Assembly: GCF_010093185.1 (NCBI RefSeq)
Contig: NZ_PDWL01000012.1
Location: 1 to 64,000, forward strand
DNA: 64,000 bases
Reading direction: 5' to 3'
Source of the DNA: Pseudoxanthomonas jiangsuensis
GTDB taxonomy: Bacteria > Pseudomonadota > Gammaproteobacteria > Xanthomonadales > Xanthomonadaceae
Position 1 is the first letter of the stretch; the number at the start of each line of letters is the position of its first letter. A program made the translations under genes and the position numbers. The notes under the pieces were generated by a model that did not search any database, was not told the DNA's origin, and saw nothing but the letters and a program-made list of their open reading frames with translations. Positions 24,174-36,457 of the stretch are shown here, in pieces.

Positions 24174-25244
24174 TCAGGGTCCGGTGCGCTCGCCCGGCGG
24201 CTGCAACGCCGCGCCGAGCACGTCGGCCGCGGCCTGGACCACCGGGATCACCCGGTCGTAGGCCATCCGGCTGGGGCCGATCACCCCCAGCACCCCCAGC
24301 ACCTGGCCGCCGGCGCCGTACGGGGCGGTGACCAGGGACATGCCCTCCAGCGGCGCCAGCCCGGTCTCCTCGCCGATGAAGATCCGCACCCCGGGCGCGC
24401 GCTGGGTGCGTTCGAGCAGCTGCAGGATCTCGCGCTTGCGGGCGAAGGCCTCGAACAGCTCGCGCAGCCGCTCCACGTCGGACAGGTCCTGCAGGCCCAT
24501 CAGCCGGGTCTGCCCGGCCAGGACCATGTCGTCGCCGGGCGGCTCCAGCGCCTGCTCGGCCAGCTCCACCGACTGCGCCAGCAGCTGCTCCATCTCGTCG
24601 CGGGCCTGGCGCAGCTCGTGCAGCAGGGTGGCCCGGATCTGCGCCAGCGGGCGGCCGGCGCAGTGGGTGTTGAGGTAGTTGGCGACCTTCTCCAGCTCGG
24701 CCGGCTCGAACGCCCTTTGCGGTTCGACCACCCGGTTCTGGACCTCGCCGTCGGCGAACACCACGATCGCCAGCACCCGGCGCCCGCCCAGCGGCACGAA
24801 GTCGATCTGGCGGAAGGCGAACTGGCCGCGCCGCGGCGCCCCGACCACGCCGACGAAGTGGGTCATCGCCGACAGCAGCTCGGAGGCGTTGCCCAGCAGG
24901 GCCTGGGTGCCGGCGCCGGCGGTCAGCTCGGCGCGCAGGCGGGCGACCTCGCGCTCGCCCAGCGAGCGCACCTGCAGCAGGCTGTCGACGAACACCCGGT
25001 AGCCCTGCGCGGTCGGTACCCGCCCAGCCGAGGTGTGCGGCGAGCTGAGCAGGCCGACCTCCTCCAGCTCGGCCAGGATGTTGCGGATCGTGGCCGGGCT
25101 GACGTCCAGACCCGAATGCCGGGCCAGGGTCTGCGAGCCGACCGGCTCGCCGTCGTGGATGTAGCGGCCGATCAGGGTGCGCAGCAGCTGGCGGGCGCGG
25201 GGGTCCAGCGGGACGGTCGGCGGCGGCGTGGCGGGCGCGGTCAT
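24174..25244 (-). CDS. hrcA: heat-inducible transcription repressor HrcA
   Basis: A 356-residue HrcA. The N-terminal winged helix reads LLRTLIGRYIHDGEPVGSQTL, VSPATIRNILAELEEVGLL and PHTSAGRVPTAQGYRVFVD; the C-terminal GAF-like domain includes VVGAPRRGQFAFRQIDFVPLGGRRVLAIVV and GVIGPSRMAYDRVIP. HrcA binds CIRCE elements (TTAGCACTC and its inverse), but I see no CIRCE in front of this operon, so its target is probably elsewhere, for example groESL. Divergent from recN with 122 nt between. Confidence 0.95.
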   Translation of the reverse strand: MTAPATPPPTVPLDPRARQLLRTLIGRYIHDGEPVGSQTLARHSGLDVSPATIRNILAELEEVGLLSSPHTSAGRVPTAQGYRVFVDSLLQVRSLGEREVARLRAELTAGAGTQALLGNASELLSAMTHFVGVVGAPRRGQFAFRQIDFVPLGGRRVLAIVVFADGEVQNRVVEPQRAFEPAELEKVANYLNTHCAGRPLAQIRATLLHELRQARDEMEQLLAQSVELAEQALEPPGDDMVLAGQTRLMGLQDLSDVERLRELFEAFARKREILQLLERTQRAPGVRIFIGEETGLAPLEGMSLVTAPYGAGGQVLGVLGVIGPSRMAYDRVIPVVQAAADVLGAALQPPGERTGP

Positions 25245-25353
25245 GGCGAATAGATAGCGGCCGGCCGGCCGCGCCGCAAGCGGGGCTCCTTCCCTACCCC
25301 GTCGCGCGGCGTGCGACTACGGCCCCGCAGCATCCATGCGTGCCACCGCCCCC

Positions 25354-25359
25354 TACAAT
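25354..25359 (+). promoter_or_regulatory. -10 box directly upstream of recN start
   Basis: TACAAT followed by 7 nt and ATG at 25367, the same geometry as in front of the aminotransferase gene. Suggests a leaderless recN transcript. No ribosome binding site is visible between box and start. Confidence 0.5.
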
Positions 25360-25366
25360 ACCGGCC

Positions 25367-27097
25367 ATGCTGACCCATCTCGCCCTCAAGGATTTCGCCG
25401 TCGTCCGCGCCACCGAGCTGGAGTTCGGCCCCGGCATGACCGTGATCTCCGGCGAGACCGGCGCCGGCAAGTCCTTGCTGGTCGATGCCCTGGGCTTCCT
25501 TTCCGGCCTGCGCGCCGACAGCGGCGTGGTCCGCCACGGCAGCGAGCGGGCCGAGCTGTCGGCCGACTTCGACCTGTCCGGCAACCCACCCGCCCGCGCC
25601 TGGCTGGCCGGCAACGAGCTGGACGAGGACGACGGCCAGTGCCAGCTGCGCCGGGTGATCCGCGCCGACGGCGGCTCCCGCGCCTGGATCAACGGCCGCC
25701 CGGTGACCCTGGCTCAGCTGACGGAACTGGCCGGGCTGCTGGTGGAGATCCACGGCCAGCACGAGCACCAGTCCCTGCTTTCCCGCCCCAGCCAGCTGGC
25801 CCTGCTCGACGCCCACGCTCGTAACGAGCCGCAACGCGACGCGGTGCGCACCGCCGCGGCGGCCTGGCAGGCCCTGCTGGCCGAGCGCGAGCGGCTGCTG
25901 GCCCAGGGCGACGTCTCCGACCGGATCGGCTGGCTGGAACACCAGCTGGGCGAGCTGGAGAAGGAAGACCTCGACCCGGCCGCGCTGGAGGCCCTGGACG
26001 CCGCCCACCGCCGCCAGGCCAATGCCGCCGGCCTGATCGCCGCCTGCGACGAGGCCGTGGCCCGGCTCGGCGGCGAGGACGGCCCCTCGCTGGACCGCCT
26101 GCTGCAGCAGGCCCGCGCCGGCCTGGCCCGGGCCGCCGAGCACGAGCCGCGCCTGGCCGAGGCCGACGGCCTGCTGGAAGGCGCCAGCCTGCAGGTCGCC
26201 GAGGCCCTGGCCCTGGTCGGCCGGATCCGCGACGATCTGGAACTGGACCCGGACCGCTTCGAGGAACTGGAACGCCGCCTGGGCCGGGTCCACGACCTGG
26301 CCCGCAAGCACCGCCTGGCCCCGGCCGAACTGGCCGGCCACCGCGACGGCATCGCCGCCGAGCTGGAAACCCTGCGCAGCGCCGGCGAGCGCCTGGACCG
26401 GCTGGATGGCGAACTCGCCGCCGCCACCACCTCCTGGCGCGAAGCCGCGGCGGCCCTGACCGCCAGCCGCCAGGCCGCCGGCCAGGCCCTGGCCGAGGCG
26501 ACCACGGTGCTGATCGCCGAACTGGGCATGGGCGGCGGCCGCTTCCTGGTCGAGCTGGAACCGCACGAGCAGGAACGCCCCGATCCCAACGGCGCCGAGC
26601 GGGTGGAGTTCATGGTCGCGGCCAACGCCGGCCAGCCGCCGCGGCCTTTGCGCAAGGTCGCCTCCGGCGGCGAACTGTCGCGCATCTCGCTGGCCATCGA
26701 GGTCGCCGCGCTCGGCTCGGACGCGGTGCCGACCATGGTCTTCGACGAGGTGGACTCGGGCATCGGCGGCGCGGTGGCGCAGATCGTCGGCCGCAAGCTG
26801 CGCGCGCTCGGCCGCGCCCGCCAGGTGCTGTGCGTGACCCACCTGCCGCAGGTCGCCGCCCAGGGCCACGCCCACTACCGGGTCAGCAAGGCCCCGGTGG
26901 ACGGCATGACCCGCAGCGAGGTCGCGCGCCTGGACGCGCGCGCGCGCGAGGAGGAGTTGGCGCGCATGCTCGGCGGCGTGGAAGTGGGCCCGGAGGCGCA
27001 TGCGGCCGCGCGCCGGCTGCTCGAGGAAGCGGTGCAGGCGGACGTCCCGGCATCGCCGCGTCCGTCCAGGAAACAGGCCGCCGCCGGCGCGGCCTGA
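25367..27097 (+). CDS. recN: DNA repair protein RecN
   Basis: A 576-residue SMC-like ATPase in double-strand break repair. The N-terminus MLTHLALKDFAVVRATELEF matches E. coli RecN; Walker A GETGAGKS is at residues 29-36. A long Ala/Leu/Glu-rich coiled-coil middle follows, then the signature KVASGGELSRISLAIE and Walker B MVFDEVDSGIGG with VTHLPQVAAQG. Start is chosen at ATG 25367 by alignment with the family; nine codons upstream are open but include no better signal. Converges with fur, leaving 16 nt. LexA control, common for recN, is not evident: I see no LexA box. Confidence 0.95.
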   Translation: MLTHLALKDFAVVRATELEFGPGMTVISGETGAGKSLLVDALGFLSGLRADSGVVRHGSERAELSADFDLSGNPPARAWLAGNELDEDDGQCQLRRVIRADGGSRAWINGRPVTLAQLTELAGLLVEIHGQHEHQSLLSRPSQLALLDAHARNEPQRDAVRTAAAAWQALLAERERLLAQGDVSDRIGWLEHQLGELEKEDLDPAALEALDAAHRRQANAAGLIAACDEAVARLGGEDGPSLDRLLQQARAGLARAAEHEPRLAEADGLLEGASLQVAEALALVGRIRDDLELDPDRFEELERRLGRVHDLARKHRLAPAELAGHRDGIAAELETLRSAGERLDRLDGELAAATTSWREAAAALTASRQAAGQALAEATTVLIAELGMGGGRFLVELEPHEQERPDPNGAERVEFMVAANAGQPPRPLRKVASGGELSRISLAIEVAALGSDAVPTMVFDEVDSGIGGAVAQIVGRKLRALGRARQVLCVTHLPQVAAQGHAHYRVSKAPVDGMTRSEVARLDARAREEELARMLGGVEVGPEAHAAARRLLEEAVQADVPASPRPSRKQAAAGAA

Positions 27098-27113
27098 GGG
27101 CGTCGCGGGCGTC

Positions 27114-27524
27114 TCAGCGCCCGCGCTTCTTGCGCACGTACAGCACCAGCGAGTGCTCTTCCAGCTCGTAGCCGTGCTTGGCCGCGATCTCGCGCTGCAG
27201 CTTCTCGATCTCCGCGCTCTCGAACTCGATGATCTTGCCGGTGTCCACGTCGACCATGTGGTCGTGGTGGCCGCCACGGTCCAGTTCGTACATCGCCTGG
27301 CCGCCCTCGAAGTTGTGCTTGATCACCAGGCCGGCGGCCTCGAACTGGGTCAGCACCCGGTACACCGTGGCCAGGCCGATCTCGTCGCCCTTGTCGAGCA
27401 GGCGGCGGTAGATGTCCTCGGCGGTGAGGTGGTGCTGGGGTTGCTTCTCTTCCAGCAGCTCGAGGATGCGCATGCGCGGGTGGGTGACCTTCAGGCCGAC
27501 GCGGCGCAGATCGTTCGACTCCAT
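27114..27524 (-). CDS. fur: ferric uptake regulator Fur
   Basis: A 136-residue Fur repressor. Residues 1-80 are a winged helix (LKVTHPRMRILELLEE, GLATVYRVLTQFEAAGLVIKH), followed by the dimer and metal domain with GGHHDHMVDVDTGKIIEF. The CxxC pair that binds structural zinc in E. coli Fur is replaced by DxxT and the protein has no cysteine at all, as in Pseudomonas-type Fur. The start ATG at 27524 has a strong GGAGGAG 4-6 nt upstream. It is divergent from bamE, the usual arrangement in xanthomonads (fur/omlA). A likely target, feoAB, is in this window. Confidence 0.96.
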   Translation of the reverse strand: MESNDLRRVGLKVTHPRMRILELLEEKQPQHHLTAEDIYRRLLDKGDEIGLATVYRVLTQFEAAGLVIKHNFEGGQAMYELDRGGHHDHMVDVDTGKIIEFESAEIEKLQREIAAKHGYELEEHSLVLYVRKKRGR

Positions 27525-27628
27525 GGCATCTCCTCCATTCACTGCCGGTTTACCGCCAGCCGCCCGGGTCGGCTGCGCAGGCGCGCCGGGAGTGTATCAT
27601 CGGCCCAACTTCGTCCCGCGTGCCCGCA
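27525..27628. promoter_or_regulatory. divergent fur/bamE promoter region
   Basis: On the plus strand TATCAT (27595-27600) is a plausible -10 for bamE; on the minus strand TACACT (27591-27596) is a plausible -10 for fur. They overlap, so the two promoters would compete. The -35 elements are weak. No clear Fur box is present. Confidence 0.45.
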
Positions 27629-28030
27629 ATGCCCAGCTTCCGCCTGCTGCTGATCGCTCCCCTTTCGCTCGCCCTCGCCGGCTGCGGCATCCTCTACAAG
27701 CAGCCGATCTACCAGGGCAACCTGATGGAGAAGGAAGCGGTCGACCAGCTGCGCCCGGGCCTGAGCAAGCAACAGGTCGCCGGCCTGCTCGGCACGCCCT
27801 CGATCGCCGACCCGTTCCACGCCCAGCGCTGGGACTACTCGGCCAGTCAGCGCACCAACCGCCGCGGCGACGTCGAGATCAAGACCCTGACCCTGCACTT
27901 CGAGAACGACAGCCTGGCCCGCTGGGAAGGCGACTACTTCCCGGAACAGGACGAACAGCTGGCCCGCAACTCGCTGCGCCAGTTCGGCCCGAACCTGGTC
28001 AAGGAAAAGGACAAGCGCGGCGGCCGCTGA
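27629..28030 (+). CDS. bamE: outer membrane assembly lipoprotein BamE (OmlA/SmpA)
   Basis: A 133-residue lipoprotein. Signal peptide MPSFRLLLIAPLSLALAGC with lipobox LAGC, then YKQPIYQGNLMEKEAVDQLRPGLSKQQVAGLLGTP, the hallmark of BamE, a non-essential component of the Bam complex that inserts outer-membrane proteins. I choose the ATG at 27629; a GTG three codons upstream (27620) is also possible. Head-to-head with fur. Its stop is 3 nt from that of ratB. Confidence 0.93.
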   Translation: MPSFRLLLIAPLSLALAGCGILYKQPIYQGNLMEKEAVDQLRPGLSKQQVAGLLGTPSIADPFHAQRWDYSASQRTNRRGDVEIKTLTLHFENDSLARWEGDYFPEQDEQLARNSLRQFGPNLVKEKDKRGGR

Positions 28031-28033
28031 GGC

Positions 28034-28309
28034 TCAGCGCCGTCCCCCATCGCCGGCGGCCGCACGCCGCCGCCGCGCCTCCTTCGGATCGGCCTGCAAT
28101 GGCCTGAGCAGTTCCACCCGGTCGCCGTCGTGCAGCCGGGTGCCCGCGTCGGCGGCCACGCCGAACACCGCGTAGCCGGCCACCTCCGCCTCGTGGCCCA
28201 GCCCGGCCAGGCGCACCGCCTCGCCCACCGTCGCGCCCTCGCCCAGTTCCAGCGTCCGCAGCTCGAAGCGGTGCGGCCAGGCGATCACCACCTGCACCCG
28301 GATGCTCAT
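28034..28309 (-). CDS. ratB: RnfH/RatB family ubiquitin-fold protein
   Basis: A 91-residue beta-grasp protein: [36 protein letters not shown] and GYAVFGVAADAGTRLHDGDRVELLRPLQADPKEARRRRA, diagnostic of RnfH/RatB. It is encoded with RatA, overlapping it by 4 nt (ATGA). RatB was proposed as antitoxin of RatA in E. coli, but the activity is debated; its partner use is by family only. Confidence 0.92.
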   Translation of the reverse strand: MSIRVQVVIAWPHRFELRTLELGEGATVGEAVRLAGLGHEAEVAGYAVFGVAADAGTRLHDGDRVELLRPLQADPKEARRRRAAAGDGGRR

Positions 28310-28734
28310 CCGCCGCGGTCGGCCACGCGCACGAAGTCGTCGACCATGCGGTCGGCCAGGCCCTGGAAGCCGAGCGCGAACACCGGCGCCAGCAGCCGCG
28401 AGGACGGCTCGAAGTCCAGGGTCAGGGTGACCTTGCAGGCGTCCTCGTCCAGCGCATGGAACTGCCAGAGCCCGTGCAGGCGCTTGAACGGCCCATCGCG
28501 CAGCTGCATGTCGATCCGGTGCGGGCGCTCGAGCAGGTTCTCGGTGGTGAACCAGGTGCGCAAAGAGCCCAGCCCCAGGTCCAGCCGCGCCAGCATCCGG
28601 CCCTCGTCCTGCTCCAGCACCTGGGCCTGCTCGCACCAGGAAAAGCGCCGCGGATAGGCGGCCACGTCGTTGACCAGGTCGAACATGCGGGCGGCCGAAT
28701 GGCCGACCAGGGCACTGCGCTGGATGCTGGGCAT
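28306..28734 (-). CDS. ratA: RatA/COQ10-type START domain protein
   Basis: A 142-residue protein of the COQ10/RatA family, [34 protein letters not shown]. In E. coli RatA was reported to block ribosome subunit association; eukaryotic and some bacterial members bind ubiquinone. The segment [35 protein letters not shown] is typical. Divergent from smpB with 49 nt between starts. Which of the two family roles applies here is not decidable from sequence. Confidence 0.92.
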   Translation of the reverse strand: MPSIQRSALVGHSAARMFDLVNDVAAYPRRFSWCEQAQVLEQDEGRMLARLDLGLGSLRTWFTTENLLERPHRIDMQLRDGPFKRLHGLWQFHALDEDACKVTLTLDFEPSSRLLAPVFALGFQGLADRMVDDFVRVADRGG

Positions 28735-28771
28735 TGATGCTGCGGAACGTCTGCGGACGCCCGAATTGGGC

Positions 28772-28777
28772 GACAAT
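28772..28777 (+). promoter_or_regulatory. -10 box directly upstream of smpB
   Basis: GACAAT is followed by 6 nt and the smpB ATG at 28784. A further member of the set of -10 boxes placed next to start codons. A ribosome binding site is weak (GCGGG). Confidence 0.35.
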
Positions 28778-28783
28778 GGCGGG

Positions 28784-29299
28784 ATGAGCAAGAAGCCGCC
28801 CCATGATAAGGCAAAGGCGAAAGCCAAGGCCGAACCGGCCAACCGCACCATCGCCCTGAACAAGCGCGCGCGCCACGAATACCACCTGGTCGAGCGCTTC
28901 GAGGCCGGCCTGGCCCTGCAGGGCTGGGAGGTCAAGTCGATCCGCGCCGGCCGCGCCAACCTCACCGACGGCTACGCCTACGTCCAGGACGGCGAGATCT
29001 ACCTGATCGGCGCCCAGATCACCCCGCTGATCCAGGCCTCCACCCACGTCGTGGCCAACGACCGCCGCACCCGCAAGCTTCTGCTGCACCGGCACGAGAT
29101 CGACAAGCTGATCGGCGGCGTCCAGCGCGACGGCTACACCCTGGTGCCCACGGCGATGTACTGGAGCAGGAACAAGGTCAAGCTCGAGATCGCCCTGGCC
29201 AAGGGCAAGCAGGAGCACGACAAGCGCGACACCGCCAAGGAGCGCGACTGGCAGCGCGAGAAGCAGCGGGCGATGCGCCGGCACAACAAGGACGCTTGA
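28784..29299 (+). CDS. smpB: SsrA-binding protein SmpB
   Basis: A 171-residue SmpB, the partner of tmRNA in trans-translation. The core [40 protein letters not shown] and [13 protein letters not shown] are standard; the N-terminal Lys/Ala-rich extension and C-terminal basic tail [20 protein letters not shown] bind ribosome and RNA. Start at ATG 28784. The gene converges with ssrA 52 nt away, so both halves of the rescue system sit together. A weak -10 (GACAAT) ends 6 nt before the start. Confidence 0.97.
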   Translation: MSKKPPHDKAKAKAKAEPANRTIALNKRARHEYHLVERFEAGLALQGWEVKSIRAGRANLTDGYAYVQDGEIYLIGAQITPLIQASTHVVANDRRTRKLLLHRHEIDKLIGGVQRDGYTLVPTAMYWSRNKVKLEIALAKGKQEHDKRDTAKERDWQREKQRAMRRHNKDA

Positions 29300-29315
29300 G
29301 CGGTCCGTTCGGCGC

Positions 29316-29346
29316 AAAAGAAAAGGCCCGGGGAAACCCGGGCCTT
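29316..29346 (-). terminator. rho-independent terminator of tmRNA
   Basis: Stem AAGGCCCGGG/CCCGGGCCTT (29323-29332 with 29337-29346) around GAAA, followed on the minus strand by TTTTCTTTT, just after the tmRNA 3' end. It can also serve smpB from the other strand, but the U-tract is best for ssrA. Confidence 0.85.
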
Positions 29347-29351
29347 CGCAT

Positions 29352-29706
29352 TGGTGGAGGTGGGCGGAGTTGAACCGCCGTCCGAAGGTACTCCATCTCC
29401 GGCACTACATGCTTAGCTCACCGTTGGTTCTCGTCCCTTGGCAGCACGGCGTGCTAAGCGCACCTCGGGACACGCCTGTTGAGTCTTGACCGGCGGCTGA
29501 CAGGTAACCACCGCCGGAGCATCCCGTGATAATGACCCTACATCCACGAGCACGAGCACAAGTGGGTTCGGGGCTACGCCTTAAGCGGCGAGAGCGTAGT
29601 TGTCGTCGTTGGCAACTATGAGTTTGCCGCTGGATTAACGAGGAAAGCTGCCCCCTCGGCATGCGCCAGTCGATTTCGCAACCCCCGTCGAAACCAGGAC
29701 ACCCCC
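29352..29706 (-). ncRNA. ssrA: tmRNA (SsrA)
   Basis: A 355-nt one-piece transfer-messenger RNA on the minus strand. The 5' end GGGGGTG (29706-29700) pairs with the 3' acceptor CACCTCC, followed by discriminator A and the encoded CCA at 29352-29354. The tRNA-like T arm GGTTCAACTCC is present near the 3' end. The reading frame at 29581-29613 encodes the tag ANDDNYALAA followed by TAA, a one-residue variant of the common ANDENYALAA. SmpB is encoded 52 nt away on the opposite strand. Confidence 0.95.
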
Positions 29707-29743
29707 GGAAACTGCGGGCGAGGATCATCGCCAGACGGAAGCC

Positions 29744-29772
29744 AGTGTAGGGACGCGCCCTGGCCGCTTCAA
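29744..29772 (-). promoter_or_regulatory. sigma70-type promoter of tmRNA
   Basis: On the minus strand TTGAAG (29767-29772) and TACACT (29744-29749) are separated by exactly 17 nt. Transcription would start about 30 nt before the mature 5' end, which RNase P would then form. Confidence 0.65.
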
Positions 29773-29887
29773 GCCGCGTCCGCCGCGGCCCGCCCTCCCG
29801 TTCATCTGCCGCGGCGGCGCATACACGGGCTCCACGCCGGCGCCGGCAGCATCGGCCGCCAAGCCCACCACACCGCAGGAGCCGCAG

Positions 29888-30061
29888 ATGTCCTTCGTCC
29901 TCTACCTAGCCGGCGTGGTCCTGCTGGCCTGCGGCCTGGCCTACGGCGCGCACCTGGCCGGGCTGGGACCGCAGTGGATCACCGTCGGGGTGGTGGTGGT
30001 CCTCGGCCTGGGCATCATCACCGCGGTGTCGCGGACCCGCAGCAAGGACCCGCCGGCCTGA
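29888..30061 (+). CDS. 57-residue membrane protein
   Basis: A short protein starting MSFVLYLAGVVLLACGLAYG, with two hydrophobic segments (about 3-20 and 31-46) around a GAHLAGLGPQW loop, and a basic-polar tail VSRTRSKDPPA. CAGGAG lies 6 nt before the ATG. Two transmembrane helices with a cytoplasmic C-terminus are likely. I do not recognise a named family. It sits alone between tmRNA and the metal efflux operon, so its role cannot be inferred from context. Confidence 0.65.
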   Translation: MSFVLYLAGVVLLACGLAYGAHLAGLGPQWITVGVVVVLGLGIITAVSRTRSKDPPA

Positions 30062-30153
30062 GCCACTCCGCAGGGGCCTCCGCAGCCGGTATCGCACCGG
30101 CGAGCCACCGTCGGCTTTGCATCCCGCGCCTCCGCGCCGGTACCCTTGCGCGC

Positions 30154-30558
30154 ATGCGCCGCCTGCGTGCCCTCGCACTGACCACACCCCTGCGCCTGCT
30201 GGTCGCGCTGCTGGTGCTGGGCCTGCTCGTGCGTCCGGTGCTCAGCGCGGTCGGCGAAGTGCACGAACTGGACCATGAAGGCGCGGCCAGCCACGCCCAT
30301 GCGCCGGCCGCGGACGGACCGGCCGATGCCGGGCGCGCCGGCGACGGACACGCCGATGGCCCCGAACGCGGCGCCGCCGGCCTGCTGCATACCCTGCTGC
30401 ACTTCGCCCATTGCTGCGGCCAGGTCCCGGCCCTGCCGAGCATGTCGTACGCGCCGGCGCTGGCCTGGACCACCGGAGTCGCACCCCTGCCCGCCGATCG
30501 CGGCCTGTTGCCCTCGGCCCCGGTCCTGAGCCCGTTCCGTCCCCCGATCTCCGCCTGA
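30154..30558 (+). CDS. His-rich periplasmic protein upstream of czcC (CzcI-like)
   Basis: A 134-residue protein. One hydrophobic N-terminal segment ([23 protein letters not shown]) acts as anchor or signal peptide; then a metal-ligand-rich region with VHELDHEG, SHAHAP, DGHADG and LLHTLLHFAHCCGQ. Small His-rich genes are often placed before czcC in metal resistance operons (CzcI and similar). It is 51 nt before czcC. Metal binding in the periplasm is likely; whether it senses or buffers zinc, cobalt or cadmium is unknown. Start at ATG 30154; the upstream frame is open but lacks protein character. Confidence 0.65.
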   Translation: MRRLRALALTTPLRLLVALLVLGLLVRPVLSAVGEVHELDHEGAASHAHAPAADGPADAGRAGDGHADGPERGAAGLLHTLLHFAHCCGQVPALPSMSYAPALAWTTGVAPLPADRGLLPSAPVLSPFRPPISA

Positions 30559-30609
30559 CGACTCGCGGCCCGCGGCCGCCTTTCCTTTCGTCAAACCGGA
30601 GATTCCCGA

Positions 30610-31883
30610 ATGTTCCTGCGATCCGCGGCGCGTGCCGCGCTGGTCGCGGCGTTGGCGTGGGCCCTGCCCGCGCACGCCGGCGACCGCCTCACCCTGGACG
30701 ACGCCTTCGCCCGCGTCGCCCGCACCCATCCGGAGCTGCGCCTGTTCGGCCCGCGCAGCGACGAGCGCCTGGCCGAACTGGAGCAGGCTGCGCTGCGCCC
30801 GCCGCTGCGCGCCGGCCTGGAACTGGAGAACGCCTTGGGCAGCGGCGCCCTGCGCGGGGTCGACGGCGCCGAGCTGACCCTGTCGCTGGCCGGCGTGTTC
30901 GAGCGCGGCGGCAAGCTCGACGCGCGCCGCACCCTGGCCCAGCACCGGATCGATGCCCTGGCCAGCGAACGCGAGGCCGAGCGCCTGGACCTGCTGGCCG
31001 AGACCGCGCGCCGCTACCTGGCCGTGGCCGCGGCCGACGCCCGCATCGGCCTGGCCCGCGAGGACATCGCCCAGCGCCAGCGCACCGTCGGCGCCGCGCG
31101 CCAGCGGCTGCAGGCCGGCGCCTCGCCCGAGTCGGTGCTGCTGACCGCGCAGGCCGCCCTGGCCCGCGCCGAACTGGACGAAGCGCGCGCGGTGCAGGCC
31201 CGCGACGCAGCCCGTCAGCACCTGGCGGCCCTGTGGGGCGAACGCGCGCCGGACTTCGAGCTGGCCGACGCCGCCTTGCTGGAATTGCCGGAAATCGAGC
31301 CGGCGCCGCGGCTGGCCGCCTTGCTCGACGCCACCCCGGAGCTGGCCCGGTTCACCGATGCCCGGCGCATCGCCGAAGCCCGCCTGCAGCTGGCGCGCAC
31401 TGCCGCCGCACCCGACCTGGACTGGCAGCTGGGCGTGCGCCGCCTGCAGGACGGTGGCGACACCGCGCTGGTCGCCGGCCTGTCCTGGCCCCTGGGCGGC
31501 GCGCGGCGCGCGCGCCCGGAGATCCGCGCGGCGGAGGCCGGCCTGGCCGCGCTGGAGATCGAACGCGAAGCCGGCGGCATCGCCTTGTACGCGACCCTGG
31601 TCGAGGCCCATGGCCGCTACGCCGGCGCACGCCTGGAAGTCCGGCGCCTGGGCGAGGACGTGTTGCCACGCCTGGCCCGCGCCGCCGACGCGGCCGCGCG
31701 CGCCTGGGGCGCCGGCGCCGCCAGCTACCTGGAATCGGCGCAGCTGCAAAGCGAGTACACCGCCGCACGCCAGCGTCGGCTCGAAGCCGCGCTGGAAGCC
31801 CACCGCGCCCTGATCGAACTGCAGCGCCTCACCGGCCAGCCGCTGCTGGCCGTCGGCCACGCGCCCGCACAAGGACCGACCCC

Positions 31884-31887
<4 letters not shown>
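30610..31887 (+). CDS. czcC: TolC-family outer membrane channel, CzcC
   Basis: A 425-residue outer membrane factor with signal peptide MFLRSAARAALVAALAWALPAHAGD (cut after AHA). The duplicated helical OEP architecture shows in LTLDDAFARVARTHPELR, LELENALGSG and the repeated ARAELDEARAVQARDAARQHLAALWG segments. It connects the RND pump to the outside for metal export. CCGGAG lies before the ATG. Overlaps czcB by 4 nt (ATGA), so czcCBA is a coupled operon. Confidence 0.9.
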
Positions 31888-36129
<4,242 letters not shown>

Positions 36130-36180
36130 CACCGTCGCGACGTCGCTGTCGCCATGCGTTCACGGCGCCGGCGCTGGAAT

Positions 36181-36207
36181 GGGACGCTCCACCAACAGGA
36201 GCGTCCC
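36181..36207 (+). promoter_or_regulatory. hairpin burying the ribosome binding site of the Cys-rich gene
   Basis: Perfect 10-bp stem GGGACGCTCC (36181-36190) with GGAGCGTCCC (36198-36207) around ACCAACA. The only Shine-Dalgarno-like sequence (AGGAG, 36197-36201) of the gene starting at 36209 is in the right arm, 7 nt before the ATG. The hairpin also follows czcA by 51 nt, so it could double as its 3' end, but no U-tract follows. Confidence 0.7.
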
Positions 36208-36208
36208 C

Positions 36209-36445
36209 ATGGCCCGTTGCGACGTGTGCGGCAACGACTACGACAAGGCCTTCCAGGTCGTCCAGGCCGACGGCAGCCGCGGCACCTACGATTCGTTCGA
36301 GTGCGCGATCCATGCGCTGGCGCCGGCCTGCGAGCACTGCGGCTGCCGGATCGTCGGCCACGGCGCCGAGCACGACGGCCGCTTCTTCTGCTGCGCGCAC
36401 TGCGCCGGGCATGCGGGCGTGCAAGGGATCGAGGACCGGGTCTGA
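36209..36445 (+). CDS. small Cys-rich zinc-ribbon/metallothionein-like protein
   Basis: A 78-residue protein with nine cysteines and four histidines: CDVCGN (Cys4, Cys7), FECAIH, CEHCGC, RIVGHGAEHDG and FFCCAHCAGH. The order resembles a YHS/treble-clef-like ligand set or a bacterial metallothionein and suits binding of two or more zinc or other soft metals. It is placed directly after czcA on the same strand, 79 nt away, with its ribosome binding site in a hairpin. A metal-buffering or sensing role is likely but inferred. I choose ATG 36209; an upstream in-frame ATG at 36179 precedes the hairpin. Confidence 0.75.
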   Translation: MARCDVCGNDYDKAFQVVQADGSRGTYDSFECAIHALAPACEHCGCRIVGHGAEHDGRFFCCAHCAGHAGVQGIEDRV

Positions 36446-36457
36446 GCGCCACCGACG

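Noticed and set aside
25245..25353. Possible CIRCE element before hrcA
   Set aside because: No TTAGCACTC/GAGTGCTAA inverted repeat, even allowing several mismatches.
27525..27628. Fur box for autoregulation of fur
   Set aside because: No GAGAA-N3-TTCTC-like palindrome in the fur/bamE region.
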